Assembly: GCF_047511655.1 (NCBI RefSeq)
Contig: NC_133386.1
Location: 129,955,866 to 130,019,865, forward strand
Direction: 5' to 3'
Length of the DNA: 64,000 bases
Source: Castor canadensis
Lineage: Eukaryota > Chordata > Mammalia > Rodentia > Castoridae
Numbering within the stretch: the stretch's first letter is position 1; the number at the start of each line of letters is the position of its first letter. Under the pieces are notes generated by a model that was not told the DNA's origin, did no database searches, and saw only the letters and a program-made list of their open reading frames with translations. The position numbers were made by a program, and so were the translations under genes. Shown here piece after piece: positions 42,351-54,119 of the stretch.

Positions 42351-45300
42351 AGACACAAGAGTTCAGATGTCTCCTAGGCATACAAGGTTGTTTCCTTCCA
42401 GGACAACAGGAGACAATCTGGCTGATAACAAATCTCTCCAACTTCTGGAAAGCCTTAGATCCCTTTAAAGGGATCACCAGATTAGCTCAGGCTTGCTCAG
42501 GATAATTTCCCTTTGGTCTAATCTGCAGACCTTAATTACATCTGCAAAATCCATTTTGTCAAATAACATAACAATCTCAAGCACAAAATGACATCATGTT
42601 TACTTCACAAGCCTTGTTCACATTCAAAGGATTGTCCTTCCAAATAATCATATTATGCATACATGGAGGGGTGGAAATCTTGGAAGACATCTTAGAAATC
42701 TACCTACCAGTGGAAACCATTCAGTGATGTAGTACATCATTGGAATATAGTCTAGTTAATGTTTTAAATTAATCATTCTGTCTGCTGGGTAAAGAAGTCT
42801 GTCGTGGGATATGTGTAGAAACATGGAGACCAATAGGAAGCAATTATAATTGCTCAGGAAAGAAATAATGATAGTTTAAACTAAAGGTAAGAAAATTAAA
42901 AAGTAGCATAATTAAAGCCAAATATTTGTATGGATTATAATTTTTAGTATATACTCACCAAATAATGAACAGTTTAAAAATATATACTCTAGTTTTGAAA
43001 ACAATATCAAATAAACAAATGTATTTTTGTATGTAATCCTCTAAAAATGATGAAAGTTAACCAATAATTCTTAGCCTATCAGGCTATATCTAACTCTATC
43101 ATCAAAGTAGGGTCCAAAACAGAGATCATACATTTCATGTGTCTTGCTCATTTGGGCAAGTAATTAAGGTGCAACACTACTGGGAGTCATATAAAATTGG
43201 GTCTCCATTCTATTTTATAGTAGACATCATAGAAATATTTTCAAACTTGTTCAGGGAGGAGCATAAAGTCACATGCATATAGTCACATGCTAATTTCAAA
43301 GAAATCAAAATAAAAGTTAATATTTCTAGTTACTCAAATGACAAAACTCCCTGCTTCAGGCTTCCTCCCCTCATGAAAAACTGGAGGTGGAAAAACCTGG
43401 AAGTCTGATGCCAGTAAATTTATGTATATCTGAAAACACTCCAGTAATTACTAAAGAAATGAAGTCTGTTCATTTAGCCCAAACACTTAGCCGTTTAATT
43501 TTTTTTTTTACATCTAGTTTTCTAAAATCCACATATTCCAAAAAACTCTTCCAAATTATTTGGATCCTTTAAGCTTTTGCTGGACATCTTTACTGCATGT
43601 GAAATTTTTATAAAACTTATTTACACATAGTAGACAATTTGGCTACAGGTAAAACATCTAGAAAGTTTTCTAAAATTGAGCAAGTCCTTGAATTTGAAAT
43701 AGTTATGATAGAACTGAGCTCTCAAAGTATAAGAAAATGGAGCCCAATAAGCTAGGCACAAATATGTCTTCCAGAATGAAAGACAAATGGGCAAATGTTC
43801 TCATAATTGGAAACCAGCCTCTGTTTTTGACAGCTAACTCTATACTTTAAAACCTTCTCTTTAGGATGACTGAAATAATTTTTGTTCATGCCTCCCTCAG
43901 ATGAGGAAATGGATCATGGAAAGATAGAGATGGTGAGTATGAAAACTGAATGGTCCTATCTAATTAAAGCCTGTCACTTGATTGAATGCATTTTCAGCAG
44001 TACAAAGGTCTCACCCTAATTGATAGGGAAATGGTTTTCACACCATGAAAGTCCTTGCTAGCACCACCAATTCCATATTCATTCACAACTTTTCTTTTTA
44101 TCAAATGAAAGACTCAAAATTTTCTGTATGCAAATTAATCAGAACATTTTTCCTCATATGCAGATTGGTCCCTTAAAACCAATCTGTTTTAATCTTTTAT
44201 TCTCTTGTCTAGTTGAATATATTGATAACCTTTGATGTATATTAATATCAAATTATAAATCTAGACATTAGTTATCCATTTTTCTGTGCTTTCTCTCTTG
44301 CCATTTCAGAAATGACATTGCCCTCATTTTTCCATCTTAAGGCAATAACATGCAGCTTTTACATACTGAAAATCACTGTTCTTCAATTTTAGCTTGTCCC
44401 ATCAAGCAGTAAAATAAAGCTGAAAATACAAGTGCTTACTAGTGCCATTGACATCAAGATATCATTTGGCTATTAAACATTTATTTCACTGTGTTTTTCA
44501 CAAAGGTACCACAAGTCCAACTGTTGAAAACAAATACTTTGAAATAATTCATTTTCTGCCACTGGCATTACTCATATTATAGTCTTTACTTCCTCAAGGT
44601 GAGTGTGGGCTGATCCCAAGCCAGAGTCCGCTGTTGTTCCCTTCATCCTGGGTGGAATTGCTCTGCTAGCATCTCTTAATTGCATGGTGTCCTTAAGTCA
44701 GCTTAGCTTGCCCAAGTGCTTTCTAGACTTTCTTTTCTGCAAGTGCCACTAGCTATATTGGCCCATTAAAGAGTTCATAAGGGAATCAAATTCCTAAGCT
44801 ATTATTTCTTCCTTCTGACCGAAAGAGAAATTACAACATTAGTTCCTCAGGATTCTCCATTAGAAATAGAAAAATGGCCTTTAACCTCCACTCTCCTGAG
44901 GACCTAGCTTTTCTAGCAGTCTGCTCCTACTGTTGTTGTGTTGCCTAGAGACAAAGTGGACATACAAATGTGTATTTAGACAAGAGGGTGAGCGTCCTTA
45001 ATGCTGTGGAGTATTATCATTTCTAACTTGCAAGGAAAATGGACCTGTCCTCTGGCTCCTATGTAATCATATATATTTTGAAATGTCACCACTTCTCAGA
45101 GAAAGACCTTATCATGCCTCTCTGAGTTTCTCTCTTCTCTAACAATTTAAAAAGTCTCAAGAGAAACTTTTCTGTTATATCAAAATCTCAACTTACCTTC
45201 TTTACTTCTGTAGCTATGACTGAAAAATCTTGCCATCAATGCAAGGCGATAAAGACTGAAGTCTCCTCGGTATGGTGTATAAGCCCACACCTGAATGTAC

Positions 45301-45435
45301 ATGTCTAGGCTGCCTATTATTTTCTTGATCCTATGGGTTAAAGTCCCTCTTCTTAGAAAGAGAAACCAAGCAAAACTTAAAATAACACTGTTAGCAAAGA
45401 TAAATCTACCAGGACAGTGATTCTACACAACCTAC
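42351..45435. other. AT-rich noncoding sequence, no gene recognised
   Basis: Open frames are all short and featureless. No repeat family could be assigned. This is one of the longest stretches without recognisable transposons, so it would be a natural place to look for conserved noncoding elements. Confidence 0.4.
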
Positions 45436-45439
45436 ACAA

Positions 45440-45760
45440 ATAAAAGTATAGTCATTACTTCGTATCTGAGAGTTACATATCCATGGATTCAACCAACTGT
45501 GAACTGAAGTTTCAGAAAACAATTGTCTGTGATAAACATGTGCGGACTTTTTTCCTTATCATTATTTCCTAAACAATACAGTATGACAACTATGCACATA
45601 GAATTTACACTGTCTTAGATATTTTAAGTAATATGGAGGTGATTTGAAGTATACAAGAGGATACATGCAAATACTACACATTTTATGTAAGGAGCTTGGG
45701 CATGCATGGATTTTTGGCATCAAATCGCCCTTGGATATAAAGGAATGACTACGTGTATCT
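45440..45760 (+). mobile_element. Tc1/mariner-type MITE (Tigger/MER2-like)
   Basis: Ends are inverted repeats: 'tagtcattacttcgtatctg' at the left, and 'ttggatataaaggaatgact' at the right, whose complement is 'agtcattcctttatatccaa'. The interior matches a familiar mammalian consensus: 'atggattcaaccaactgtga', 'ttccttatcattatttccta', 'acaatacagtatgacaacta' and 'taatatggaggtgatttgaa'. Non-autonomous; no transposase. Confidence 0.7.
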
Positions 45761-46082
45761 GGCAGACCTAGAAATTGCCTCAGGTCCTTTATCTATTACT
45801 TGGCCACATATTCAAATGCTCCTGCTATTTATGTATACAAATTGTCTTCTTTTATAGATACGAATATTGAGTAGTTAGATGATTTGCTTAAAATCCAATT
45901 GCACAAAAAAATGATGAAACAAGAATATAAAACAATTTTATTATAATATTTCATGTAATATTTGTATATCTGACCAATCTCTCACCAGGAATCACTGAAG
46001 TACCTACCTTGAAAGCAAGTTTTTAAAAAATCAAATACAGAAAATGATCACGTTCATTTAGAGAAAAATGTCACAGTAATGA

Positions 46083-46168
46083 GGCTGTGGGCATGGCTGC
46101 AGTGGTAGAGGACTTGCCTAGCAGACATAAGGCCCTGGGTTTCATTCTTCAGTACCACACACAAAAAG
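46083..46168 (+). mobile_element. ID-like SINE
   Basis: 'aggctgtgggcatggctgca', 'gtggtagaggacttgcctag' and 'caggcacataaggccctggg'-like text ending 'cagtaccacacacaaaaag'. Complete short element. Confidence 0.85.
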
Positions 46169-46884
46169 TCATAGTAATGTATCTATCATTTTGGTAATGA
46201 ACATATATGTTATATATTCATAGTTGGTTATGCCATGTTACTTAATAATGTTCTCATTTTTTAGGAAATAAAGACCTGTAGACAAAGAGATGGCATGGCC
46301 TTCCTGGAAACTAAGGAGCTTCATACAAACCCTCTATCATCCCCAAGCTGATTTTCTGGCAATTCTAAATTGGACTTTTGGATATTCTTCACACATTGCT
46401 TTATAACAGATCACAAAGCAACACCAGGTGACAAAAAGATGCTGTATTGCTTCAAAGAAAATTTGGGGTACTTTTAAGATTTTTCTAGTTGCAGTTCTTG
46501 GCTTAATTTCCTGTATCCAAACACATCATGTTGACATTTCCTCAAACCTTGTTCAAGGAACAGATAATCTTATTGAGCAGCAGATATATTGTTTTCTGCA
46601 TTTGATGTTCTAGTTTAGTGAAGTGTGACATATCATCTGAGTGACAGGAAGTCCGTGAAATACAAGGGGATATTTTTCTATTTAATGGCAAATGAAATGG
46701 CATTCATGATTGTTTACTTATAACTTTTTTTTTCTCTGAACAAGATTACTTGCTTGCCTTCTCAGAGGTGGTCAGGTTGTTTTAATGACATTTTAATCAG
46801 GGTTATATACAATAAGAATTGACCTTCTGTAAAGCATCAAAAAGGGTTCCGTGCAGAAAAGAAATATTAAGAAGAGCTTCATTG

Positions 46885-47330
46885 TGGTAGTTGGAAAAAT
46901 GACACCAATTCTTCCCACGTTTCTGTGTTCATAGCTTTCGCCCTGTAATATGTGCTACCCTCTTTCCATGATAAGCTTCCTCCATGCACCTCATTTTGGC
47001 TGATTTGACTGATGCAATGCAGATAGCGGCTTGAAATGGAACTGCACATCTGAGATGTCCTCTTGCTCCTGTTGGTGCTGTGAGAATTCTTGCACTCGCT
47101 AGCCTGCTTGCCTCAAGAGGGAAGGGGGTCAAAGTCAGGTGAAACAGATTCAGTTCACAGACACAAGAATAAGCTAATGAGCTGCAGGCACATGGACCAC
47201 GCCAGAAGCCAATAGACCCATCAACAGATAAAGAAGCCTATCCCTGCTGACTCCAGAAATGTAAATAGTAAATGCTTATTTATTTCAATAAGTGATTACT
47301 TGTGATTACTCATGACAGAGTATAACTCTA
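46885..47330 (+). mobile_element. MLT1-like MaLR LTR
   Basis: 'ggtagttggaaaaatgacac', 'ctccatgcacctcattttgg', 'cacgccagaagccaatagac', 'ccatcaacagataaagaagc' and 'gactccagaaatgtaaatag' followed by 'taaatgcttattt' fit the MLT1 layout. Old and diverged. Confidence 0.5.
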
Positions 47331-47569
47331 GTAATAGTTGAGTGATCCATTCATGGATCTTTTTGCCCCTTCATATTCCTTGGCAATGTATGTCCTGGAC
47401 ACTGCTCTCAGAGATCCTGCAGTAAAAGAAGAGAAGTGTTATTCAGTAGGGGCCATATCTTCAGCACTTGTGGGGTGATACACAAGAGAAACAAAAGCAT
47501 GTTCTAAATACTCAAGAATGTTACAACTTTGCTGATTAAAACTTTCACAAAACCATGCAAGAGGTCATT

Positions 47570-47765
47570 GTTATTAGTGTTTCTTGACGAGGGGCATGTA
47601 TCAACTTTTCTGGGGAGCTTTCTAAAAATGTACATGTTTTGCTGCCAGCCAGGACTGACTGAGTCTGAAATTTTGGGAGCTGGGCTAAGGGATGTATATT
47701 TTAGGAAAGCTCTCCAGGGAATTCCAATGCCCTACCATTTTTAAGAACCAGTGGTTAGGGGTAAA
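47570..47765 (+). mobile_element. MER5-type hAT (Charlie) MITE
   Basis: 'tctggggagctttctaaaaa', then 'gactgactgagtctgaaatt', 'atgtatattttaggaaagct', 'ctccagggaattccaatgcc' and 'aagaaccagtggttagg' match the MER5A order ('cctggggagctttttaaaaatac ... tctgcatttttaacaagctccc ... gagaaccactg'). Confidence 0.65.
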
Positions 47766-47999
47766 TAAATCAAATTCTGTATTTGTGTCTAAGTGCAATA
47801 GAATATAGAAGAAAGGTGAAATCAGTAGAGACTGGAGGTGTCATGAAAAGCTTTGGAATGTAAAATCTGATTGGTTCTTGAGAACCACAGTACTTAGCTG
47901 AATAGAAAGAGAAGTGGGAATCCAGGCAGAAAGAATAGCGTAAGTCCTAACATGGAGAATGGACTTAACATGGCATGGATAGAAGGAGATTTATTCATT

Positions 48000-48345
48000 C
48001 ATCAAGCAATTCTTTAGCATTTACCATGTCAAACACTAGCCTGAGTTCTTCACAAATATTGACTATCATAACATAACAAGACTTTAAGATAAGCATTAAT
48101 GTCATTCCTTACTTCATAGTACAAGCTGACTGTGGTTTCTATTGAATGATCTTTCAGGGGATTCTATAGTCAATAGAAAATTTCTAAATGTCAAGATGAA
48201 TGCTTCTTTGCAAAGAATATCAAATTTGCTATCTACTACTTCGAAATTAGGTATTATTATTATTGTTATATGTGTGAAGGTTACACAAAGAGAGATGGAA
48301 GAAAACTCAAAAGGTAACAGAACAATACCATTTTATATGTCAACT
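48000..48345 (+). mobile_element. MIR fragment(s)
   Basis: 'tctttagcatttaccatgtc', 'aaacactagcctgagttctt' and 'cacaaatattgactatcata' match the 5' half of MIR. A second weak MIR-like piece ('gtgaaggttacacaaagaga') is near 48276. Confidence 0.5.
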
Positions 48346-48394
48346 GTGACTTAAATTTTGCTTAATACAATAATACGTAAAATAGGGTAGGGGA

Positions 48395-48478
48395 TATTGT
48401 TTTGCTGTGCAGTGTTCGGAATTGAATCCAGGGCCTTGTACATGCCAGTCAAGCACTCCCCACTGAGCTACACCTCTG
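48395..48478 (-). mobile_element. ID-like SINE, antisense
   Basis: On the + strand: 'ggaattgaatccagggcctt', 'gtacatgccagtcaagcact' and 'ccccactgagctacacctct'. Antisense ID landmarks. Confidence 0.85.
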
Positions 48479-48996
48479 AAAGTAAATAAAATAGATTAAT
48501 TCTAATAAAGATTCCTCTTCCTGAGAATGTGCACATGCTTCACATGCTTTATTCTATTAGTAAAGGCACGAGTATAACATCTTCTCTCAGTAAGTTGAAA
48601 GATCCTGGAATTCTGTGTGGATAAGAAGCACTCCTCACCAAGGATATTAGCTAGGAGAAAAACTATTCAAAGCTTCACATTGAATTCGATGTAATCCACT
48701 CACAGCTGAATTTCAGTCACTCAGATGTCACCAAAACTCTAAATAGCACAAGTATTTTGTAGGAGATATTTTCTATTGTTAAAGAGACGGGAGGCATATT
48801 CTTCTTATAAATGAGTTCTGAAAGTCATTTCCACCCTCTTGCATTCACGTCTGGAAATCTCTAAGCATGTTACATTGTGTTAAGAAGTCCACCATCTAGA
48901 CATGTTTCATACATAACTCTCTACTTTCCAAAATACCTAACTCCTTTAGGTCCAAGTTGTTGATTGCTTTCTGAAAATAAATGTCTAATAACCATG

Positions 48997-49242
48997 GAGT
49001 GCTGCACTTAAATAAGTGGATATAACTTCTAAGTCTAAAATGCTGGAATGACCATCTGTGAAGGCTCATCATTCCAAGTAGAATTGTCCTTAGACTAATG
49101 TAGCCAAACACCTCTCCAACATTTTCAGAAAGAAAAAAAATTCACACAATTTTCCTGAGTAATCCATTCTCTGGGCTTTGTATGCACATGACCAATGCTA
49201 TATTAAAAACTGAATGAATAAAACTGCAAGTTCTCCTCATGA
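48997..49242 (+). repeat. Left arm of a 246-bp inverted duplication
   Basis: From 'gagtgctgcacttaaataag' (48997) to 'gcaagttctcctcatga' (49242), this is the reverse complement of 50681-50928 with about ten differences plus a small A-run length change, roughly 95% identity by eye. No known repeat family was recognised in it. Confidence 0.9.
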
Positions 49243-50270
49243 TAAGTTGAGACTATAAAACTGTTGAAAGCTAATCAAGGACTTATTCTACCTGCCTAAT
49301 GATATTTTGGTACGCATTACACACTTTCCTCTCAGCCCGATAGGGTGAGTCTGATTCCCAACAATTTATTATATATTTCATAAAGTTCTAAGACAGATAA
49401 ATCTGGGGGTTCTCAAAGCAAAGAAATGATAAATGTTTAAGAAGGAAATGTTAATTACTCTGATTTTATCATTATACATTATTCATTGTATACAAGTATT
49501 GATATAGCTCACTGAACTCATACACACAGTTACTTTGTGTCAATTTAAAAATAAATAAAACAGTGGGGAAAATGAGATTCATCCAAACTTTCAGAAAAGC
49601 TAATTATGGAAAATAGTGCTTTTTAAAAATTTGCAGTCAGTTTATTTTCAAGAAAGAATGCTGTGAATATGAATAAAAGATGATTTGTATTGATTACGTG
49701 ACCTCCATCTTCTTCTTTCCTGTGTGCTTACAAATGCATTTCTCACTCTTGCTATGCTCTGTTCTGTGTCAAAGGGGGTGCTAGAACCAAGAACTGTGTG
49801 GTCAGGGCACACAAGATCAATCAGAGATCGATGCCTTGTCTGCCAGTGCAGATTGCTTTGGTCTGATGGCTTTGGTCACACTCAGGGGGCCAGGGAGATT
49901 TAGCAGAAAGCAGCCCCAACTCAGGGATTTCTGCCCCCAACCCCACACGGTGAGGAGCACTTCTGGATCATCAAACCCTGGGGAGCTCTGGTAGAAAGAA
50001 TGTTCTCAGGTGGAGGGCAGCTCCGGCTCTCCCTGCATTAGTAGGCATGCACAAACACTGAGAGGAATTCAGCCCAGCAGGGAAGGCAGCACTGGGCCCA
50101 GCCTGCAAAAAGCCTTTCCTGGTCTAACTTTAGAGAAATACAGTTGCCCCCTAAACAAAGGGAACTGCAAAAGACAAGCCTGGGGAGGCAAAACCTATGC
50201 TCTTCTCCTCAGCAAGGGAGAAATATTGATTGGTGGGGGGTTTTTTTATTATTAATATTCAATATTATTA
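49243..50270. other. Spacer inside the inverted duplication
   Basis: Contains AT-rich text, then a GC-richer block at about 49760-50230 with an LTR-like look ('cccaaccccacacggtgagg', 'ctttcctggtctaactttag') that could not be assigned, then the antisense SINE at 50275. An 81-codon open frame at 50010-50255 has no recognisable features. Confidence 0.4.
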
Positions 50271-50274
50271 TCTA

Positions 50275-50560
50275 GTTTTGAGGTACCGGTGTTTGTGAGG
50301 CAGGAACTTGACCACTTAAGCCACATATCTACCTTTTTGTTCTGGTTATTTTGAAGGTACAGTCTCACTTTTTGCCCAGGCCAGTCTGGAATCTTGAGTC
50401 TCCCAATGTCAGCATCCCGAGCAGTTTGAGATGACAAGCATGCCAAGCCATCGGTTGACATGAGGTCTTGCTTTTTGCCCAAATTGGTCTCAAATCACAA
50501 TCTTCCTAATCTCAGCCTCTCAAAAAGCTAGGATTACAGGCATACAATGGTGCCTGGCTT
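50275..50560 (-). mobile_element. Composite B1/ID SINE, antisense
   Basis: 'ggcaggaacttgaccactta', 'cactttttgcccaggccagt', 'gagatgacaagcatgccaag', 'ctcaaatcacaatcttccta' and 'ctaggattacaggcatacaa' give the ID end and two B1-like units in antisense order. Confidence 0.8.
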
Positions 50561-50680
50561 TTCTTTTTCTTTTTCAAAATCATTTTTAATTGCTTTGTCA
50601 TACTCTGTACCTATTTTGTGTTCTCTCTCACTATTTCTTATACCTTTATCCCATACACTTTCTCTTTAATATCTTGTTTT

Positions 50681-50928
50681 TCATGAGGAAAACTTACAGT
50701 TTTATTCATTCAGTTTTTAATATAGCATTGGTCATGTGAGTAAAAAGCCCAGAGAATGGATTACTCAGGAAAATTGTGTCAATTTTTTTTTTCTGAAAAT
50801 GTTAGAGAGGTGTTTGGCTACATTAGTCTAAGGACAATTCTACTTGGAATGATGAGTCTTCACAGATGGTCATTCCAGCATTTTAGACTTAGAAGTTATA
50901 TCCACTTATTTAAGTACAGCACTCTATA
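50681..50928 (-). repeat. Right arm of the inverted duplication
   Basis: Reverse-complement partner of 48997-49242. Its right end abuts an L1 ORF2 fragment beginning about 50930. The similarity ends close to that junction, suggesting that the L1 fragment and the duplicated arm may have arrived in related events. Confidence 0.9.
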
Positions 50929-50929
50929 G

Positions 50930-51580
50930 GATTATGACCCCAAGACAAGGGTGTCCAGCAAGAAGATCTCCATAAAATAAATAAATTGAATGAAATAAAC
51001 ATCCCAACAGATGCACAAAGCACAATGCAGAAATGAAAGACATATGAAATGGACAAACCCAAACTAGAGGATATAAATACCCTAAATATATCCTTAACAA
51101 ATAATGAGAATGTGATTAAAGCAATAATAATAGTATCACAATAAACAAAAGCCAAAAACTGGATGGATTAAATCCTGAATTCTACCAAACCTTTAAAGAA
51201 CACCAAGCTTCTCAAAATATTCCATAAAATACAAAGGTAAAGAATGCCACCAAACTCATTCTACAAAGCCAACGTTAATCTGGTACCAAAACCAGATAAA
51301 GGCACAACAAAAAGAAGTATAGACCAATTTCCTTAATGAAAATAGACCCCAAATTTCTCAATAAAATACTTGAAACTGAATTCAACATCACATTAAAAAT
51401 GTCATACACCAAGATCAAGCTGATTTCACTCCAGAGATTCAGGAATGGTTCAACAAATGCAAATCAGTAAATGTAATACTGCCCATAAACAGAATTAGTG
51501 ACAAAAATCACATGATCGTCTCAAGAGATGAAAAAAATCCAACATCTAATTTGTCTTAAATTAGGTCATAACTTTTGATA
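50930..51580 (+). mobile_element. L1 ORF2 reverse-transcriptase-region fragment, sense
   Basis: 'attaaatcctgaattctacc', 'aaacctttaaagaacaccaa', 'accaaactcattctacaaag', 'ctggtaccaaaaccagataa', 'agaccaatttccttaatgaa' and 'aggaatggttcaacaaatgc' follow the fingers/palm part of L1 ORF2 in order. It is bounded on both sides, diverged, and carries frameshifts and stops. Confidence 0.85.
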
Positions 51581-51750
51581 TGTTATTTTAATAAAATAAT
51601 TACTTGTGTCAGAGGTAACAAGTAATCAAAGACTCACTGATTTATGGAGAGTTTCTGGTTATACTCACTGCATATCAATTATACATTAATCCATGTAATT
51701 GTTAGAATGCTATGTCACTTTGAACATATAGGTATAACATATTTTTTTTT

Positions 51751-54115
51751 CAAAAACGGGTATAATATGCATTTAATTTCATTCAATAAATCAATTCCAG
51801 TTAATTTACCATCTCCCTTAGAAAACTTAAAAAAAGCAAACATAAATCATGAACAATTACTTTGGAGGATAACAAGTGCATGTGGCACCTGAGCTGTAAT
51901 GTGAATGTAACACAAGAAGAAAGTAAAGTCACTGTCATTTATTGCTGTTTCTATGCTTTCCCAGTACAGTGCTATCGTTAAGTAGCCACAAAGTGCCACC
52001 TTCTGGTTTAAAACCATGCAACATCACCTTTATTTCTCCTGAAGTGCCACCTATGGGGATGTGTAAAGCAACAGCAGCAGTTACAAAATGTTGTCTGAGT
52101 AATTCTGAGAGCTCAAAACAAGGATCTGTGTACAGGCTGAATAAAAAGATGTCCAATTATGAGTGCACATTGTATAATGTTAACATCTTTAACTGGAATC
52201 TTTGTGTAAACCTTAATAGAGATGCAACTCAGAGACCTTTTCCTTTAGCGATTTAGTGAGGTGGTCTGCATTCTTGCAAATCATTTACAAAGTTGTTTGT
52301 GAGCACGAGGCATAAAATATTTCATTTTCTTATAGAAGGAGCAACAAGGGAACTGGGAAGCTAGCGGATACCCTGCCACCTCTGTTCCCAAAGCTGTACA
52401 CCCCAGAATGGCAGTGGATGCCTGGCAAAAAGCCACCCTTACAATTCTTTTTTGTTGTTTAAAATACAAGGACTTTCTGACATTTCCCTCCTGGCCCATG
52501 AGCCCACCCCAATTTGGCAGGATATAAGCCCATGTCCTCTTGCTTAGTTTTCCCCTTAGAATTATTTACAGGACGCCTATAGATAAGGTACAAACTAGTA
52601 TGAAATTAATAATTGTTTGCATTTCCAGACATGATCCTGTGGTTAAAGAAATTCTGAAGAATGGTTCAAAGTTAAGGTGACTCAGAAGCATTTGCATCCG
52701 TAACTGCAGAAACAGGCTTCTCATTGGCAGGGGTGGAGTCTCTGACTCTGTTCTCAACAGTGGTGGGGGCCTTGGAAGTGGGGGGATCACATCCACAGTG
52801 AGTGAGGACACAGCGTCTGACTTTGCAGTAGTCCTGAGAGGGTCGGAAGGCGGGCTGCTGGTGGGTGGGAGGGAAGACAGCAGCTCCCCTGAGCTGGCTG
52901 TAGCAGAGCCCTCTGGAACCAAAGGGAATGACGGGAGGAACTCGGAAGGCATGGGGAGAGGTGCAATGCCAGGTAAGTTTCGGGGAGGCAAGGAAGGAAG
53001 AAGTGGCAAACCGGGGTTCATGAGCTCCGGCAGGCCAACACCTAGCATGATGTGTGGCGCAGGGAGGTTGAGGTTAGGGAGGTTGGGGAGATTAGGCAGT
53101 CCTGCTGGCAAAGGCATCAGACTTGGTAATGTAGTAGTTGGGTTCATTGGTGGCACAGAAGTGAGGGATTGATTTACTTGTGGTGGCAGCAATGGTACTG
53201 TGGGTACACCTGTACTAAGAACATTACTGACAGCTGGCGGGGTTGAGCTAATAGAAAGTCCAGACAGAGCCTTTTCAATTCCTCTAGTTCCTGGTGATGA
53301 CAAAGCTGGGGGATTGACTGAGGACAGCCGTACCTCCGTGAATCCATCTTTAAGAGGAGTAACAAGTGTACCAGTCATTTGTCCTGGGAGAGAAATTTTT
53401 TTTCCTTCTTCAAATGGGCGTGAAGGTATTTGATGCAAATACCCATATCCAATGCCACATCCTAAACTGCCTTCTCCACCCCATGCAGAATTTGGTGTGA
53501 TAATCACTTCTCGACAGTTATCAGTGTCTGTGTTATACACATAAAGCTTCAGTGGCTTTGCTTCATGTGTTTCAATAAGGCTGAATAGATCTTCAGACTC
53601 ATTCATGACTGTATCTGCTCCAATGATGTAATCACTGTGAGGTCTAAGGCCTGCCAGTGCTGCAGGAGAATTTGATTCTACTTCCAACACATGCCAAACA
53701 TTCTCGTTTGCCCCATCGAAGCTGCAGAAGCAAATGCTCACTCCCAGCAAGCCCTGGCCGCCCTACATGTTGCTCGGTGTGACTGAGGTCTCTCGAAGCT
53801 CTAGGGTTTTGCTGCTGTAGATGAGCATTTTTATAGGTCTTTCAACATTCGCTTTCAGTAGATCCTTAAGAGTGTCATTGTCTTTTTTTAATCTCGAACC
53901 ATTAATAGAAACAATGAAGTCAAAGAAAGGCTCCAGTCCAGCTCTATGTCCTGGGGAATTTTCTTGTACCCGCAGAACGTGGTAGCCTTCCGTGCTGCCG
54001 CCCGGGGTCTCGATGCTCTGCGAGGAGCCCATGGCGGCGGGCGATCAGTGTGGCCAAGCCGGGCTCTGCGCTGCTCCCCTCCCCCGTGCACCGTCCACTC
54101 AGCTCTTCGGTGTAG
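51751..54115 (-). pseudogene. GORASP2P: GORASP2 (GRASP55) processed pseudogene
   Basis: GORASP2 is a myristoylated Golgi-stacking protein with two PDZ-like domains and a Pro/Ser-rich tail. This copy starts [12 protein letters not shown] (54032) and keeps both PDZ-like regions and the tail without introns, so it is an mRNA-derived retrocopy. It has two disabling changes. A Trp codon after SVTPSNM is TAG at 53760-53762, ending the frame after 89 codons. One C is lost in a C-run after SLTVDV near 52790, shifting the tail out of frame. The original stop is visible as TAA at 52672-52674. Upstream, 'gcgccgccat'-like 5' UTR is traceable to about 54115. Downstream, a 3' UTR of about 920 bases may end at an ATTAAA (51773-51778) just before a T-run on the + strand at 51742-51750. 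The retained similarity suggests a fairly young copy. No clear target duplication was found. The symbol is a descriptive label. Confidence 0.9.
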
Positions 54116-54119
54116 CACT

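Noticed and set aside
52798-53172. 124-codon open frame on the + strand
   Set aside because: It is antisense to the Pro-rich tail of the GORASP2 pseudogene.
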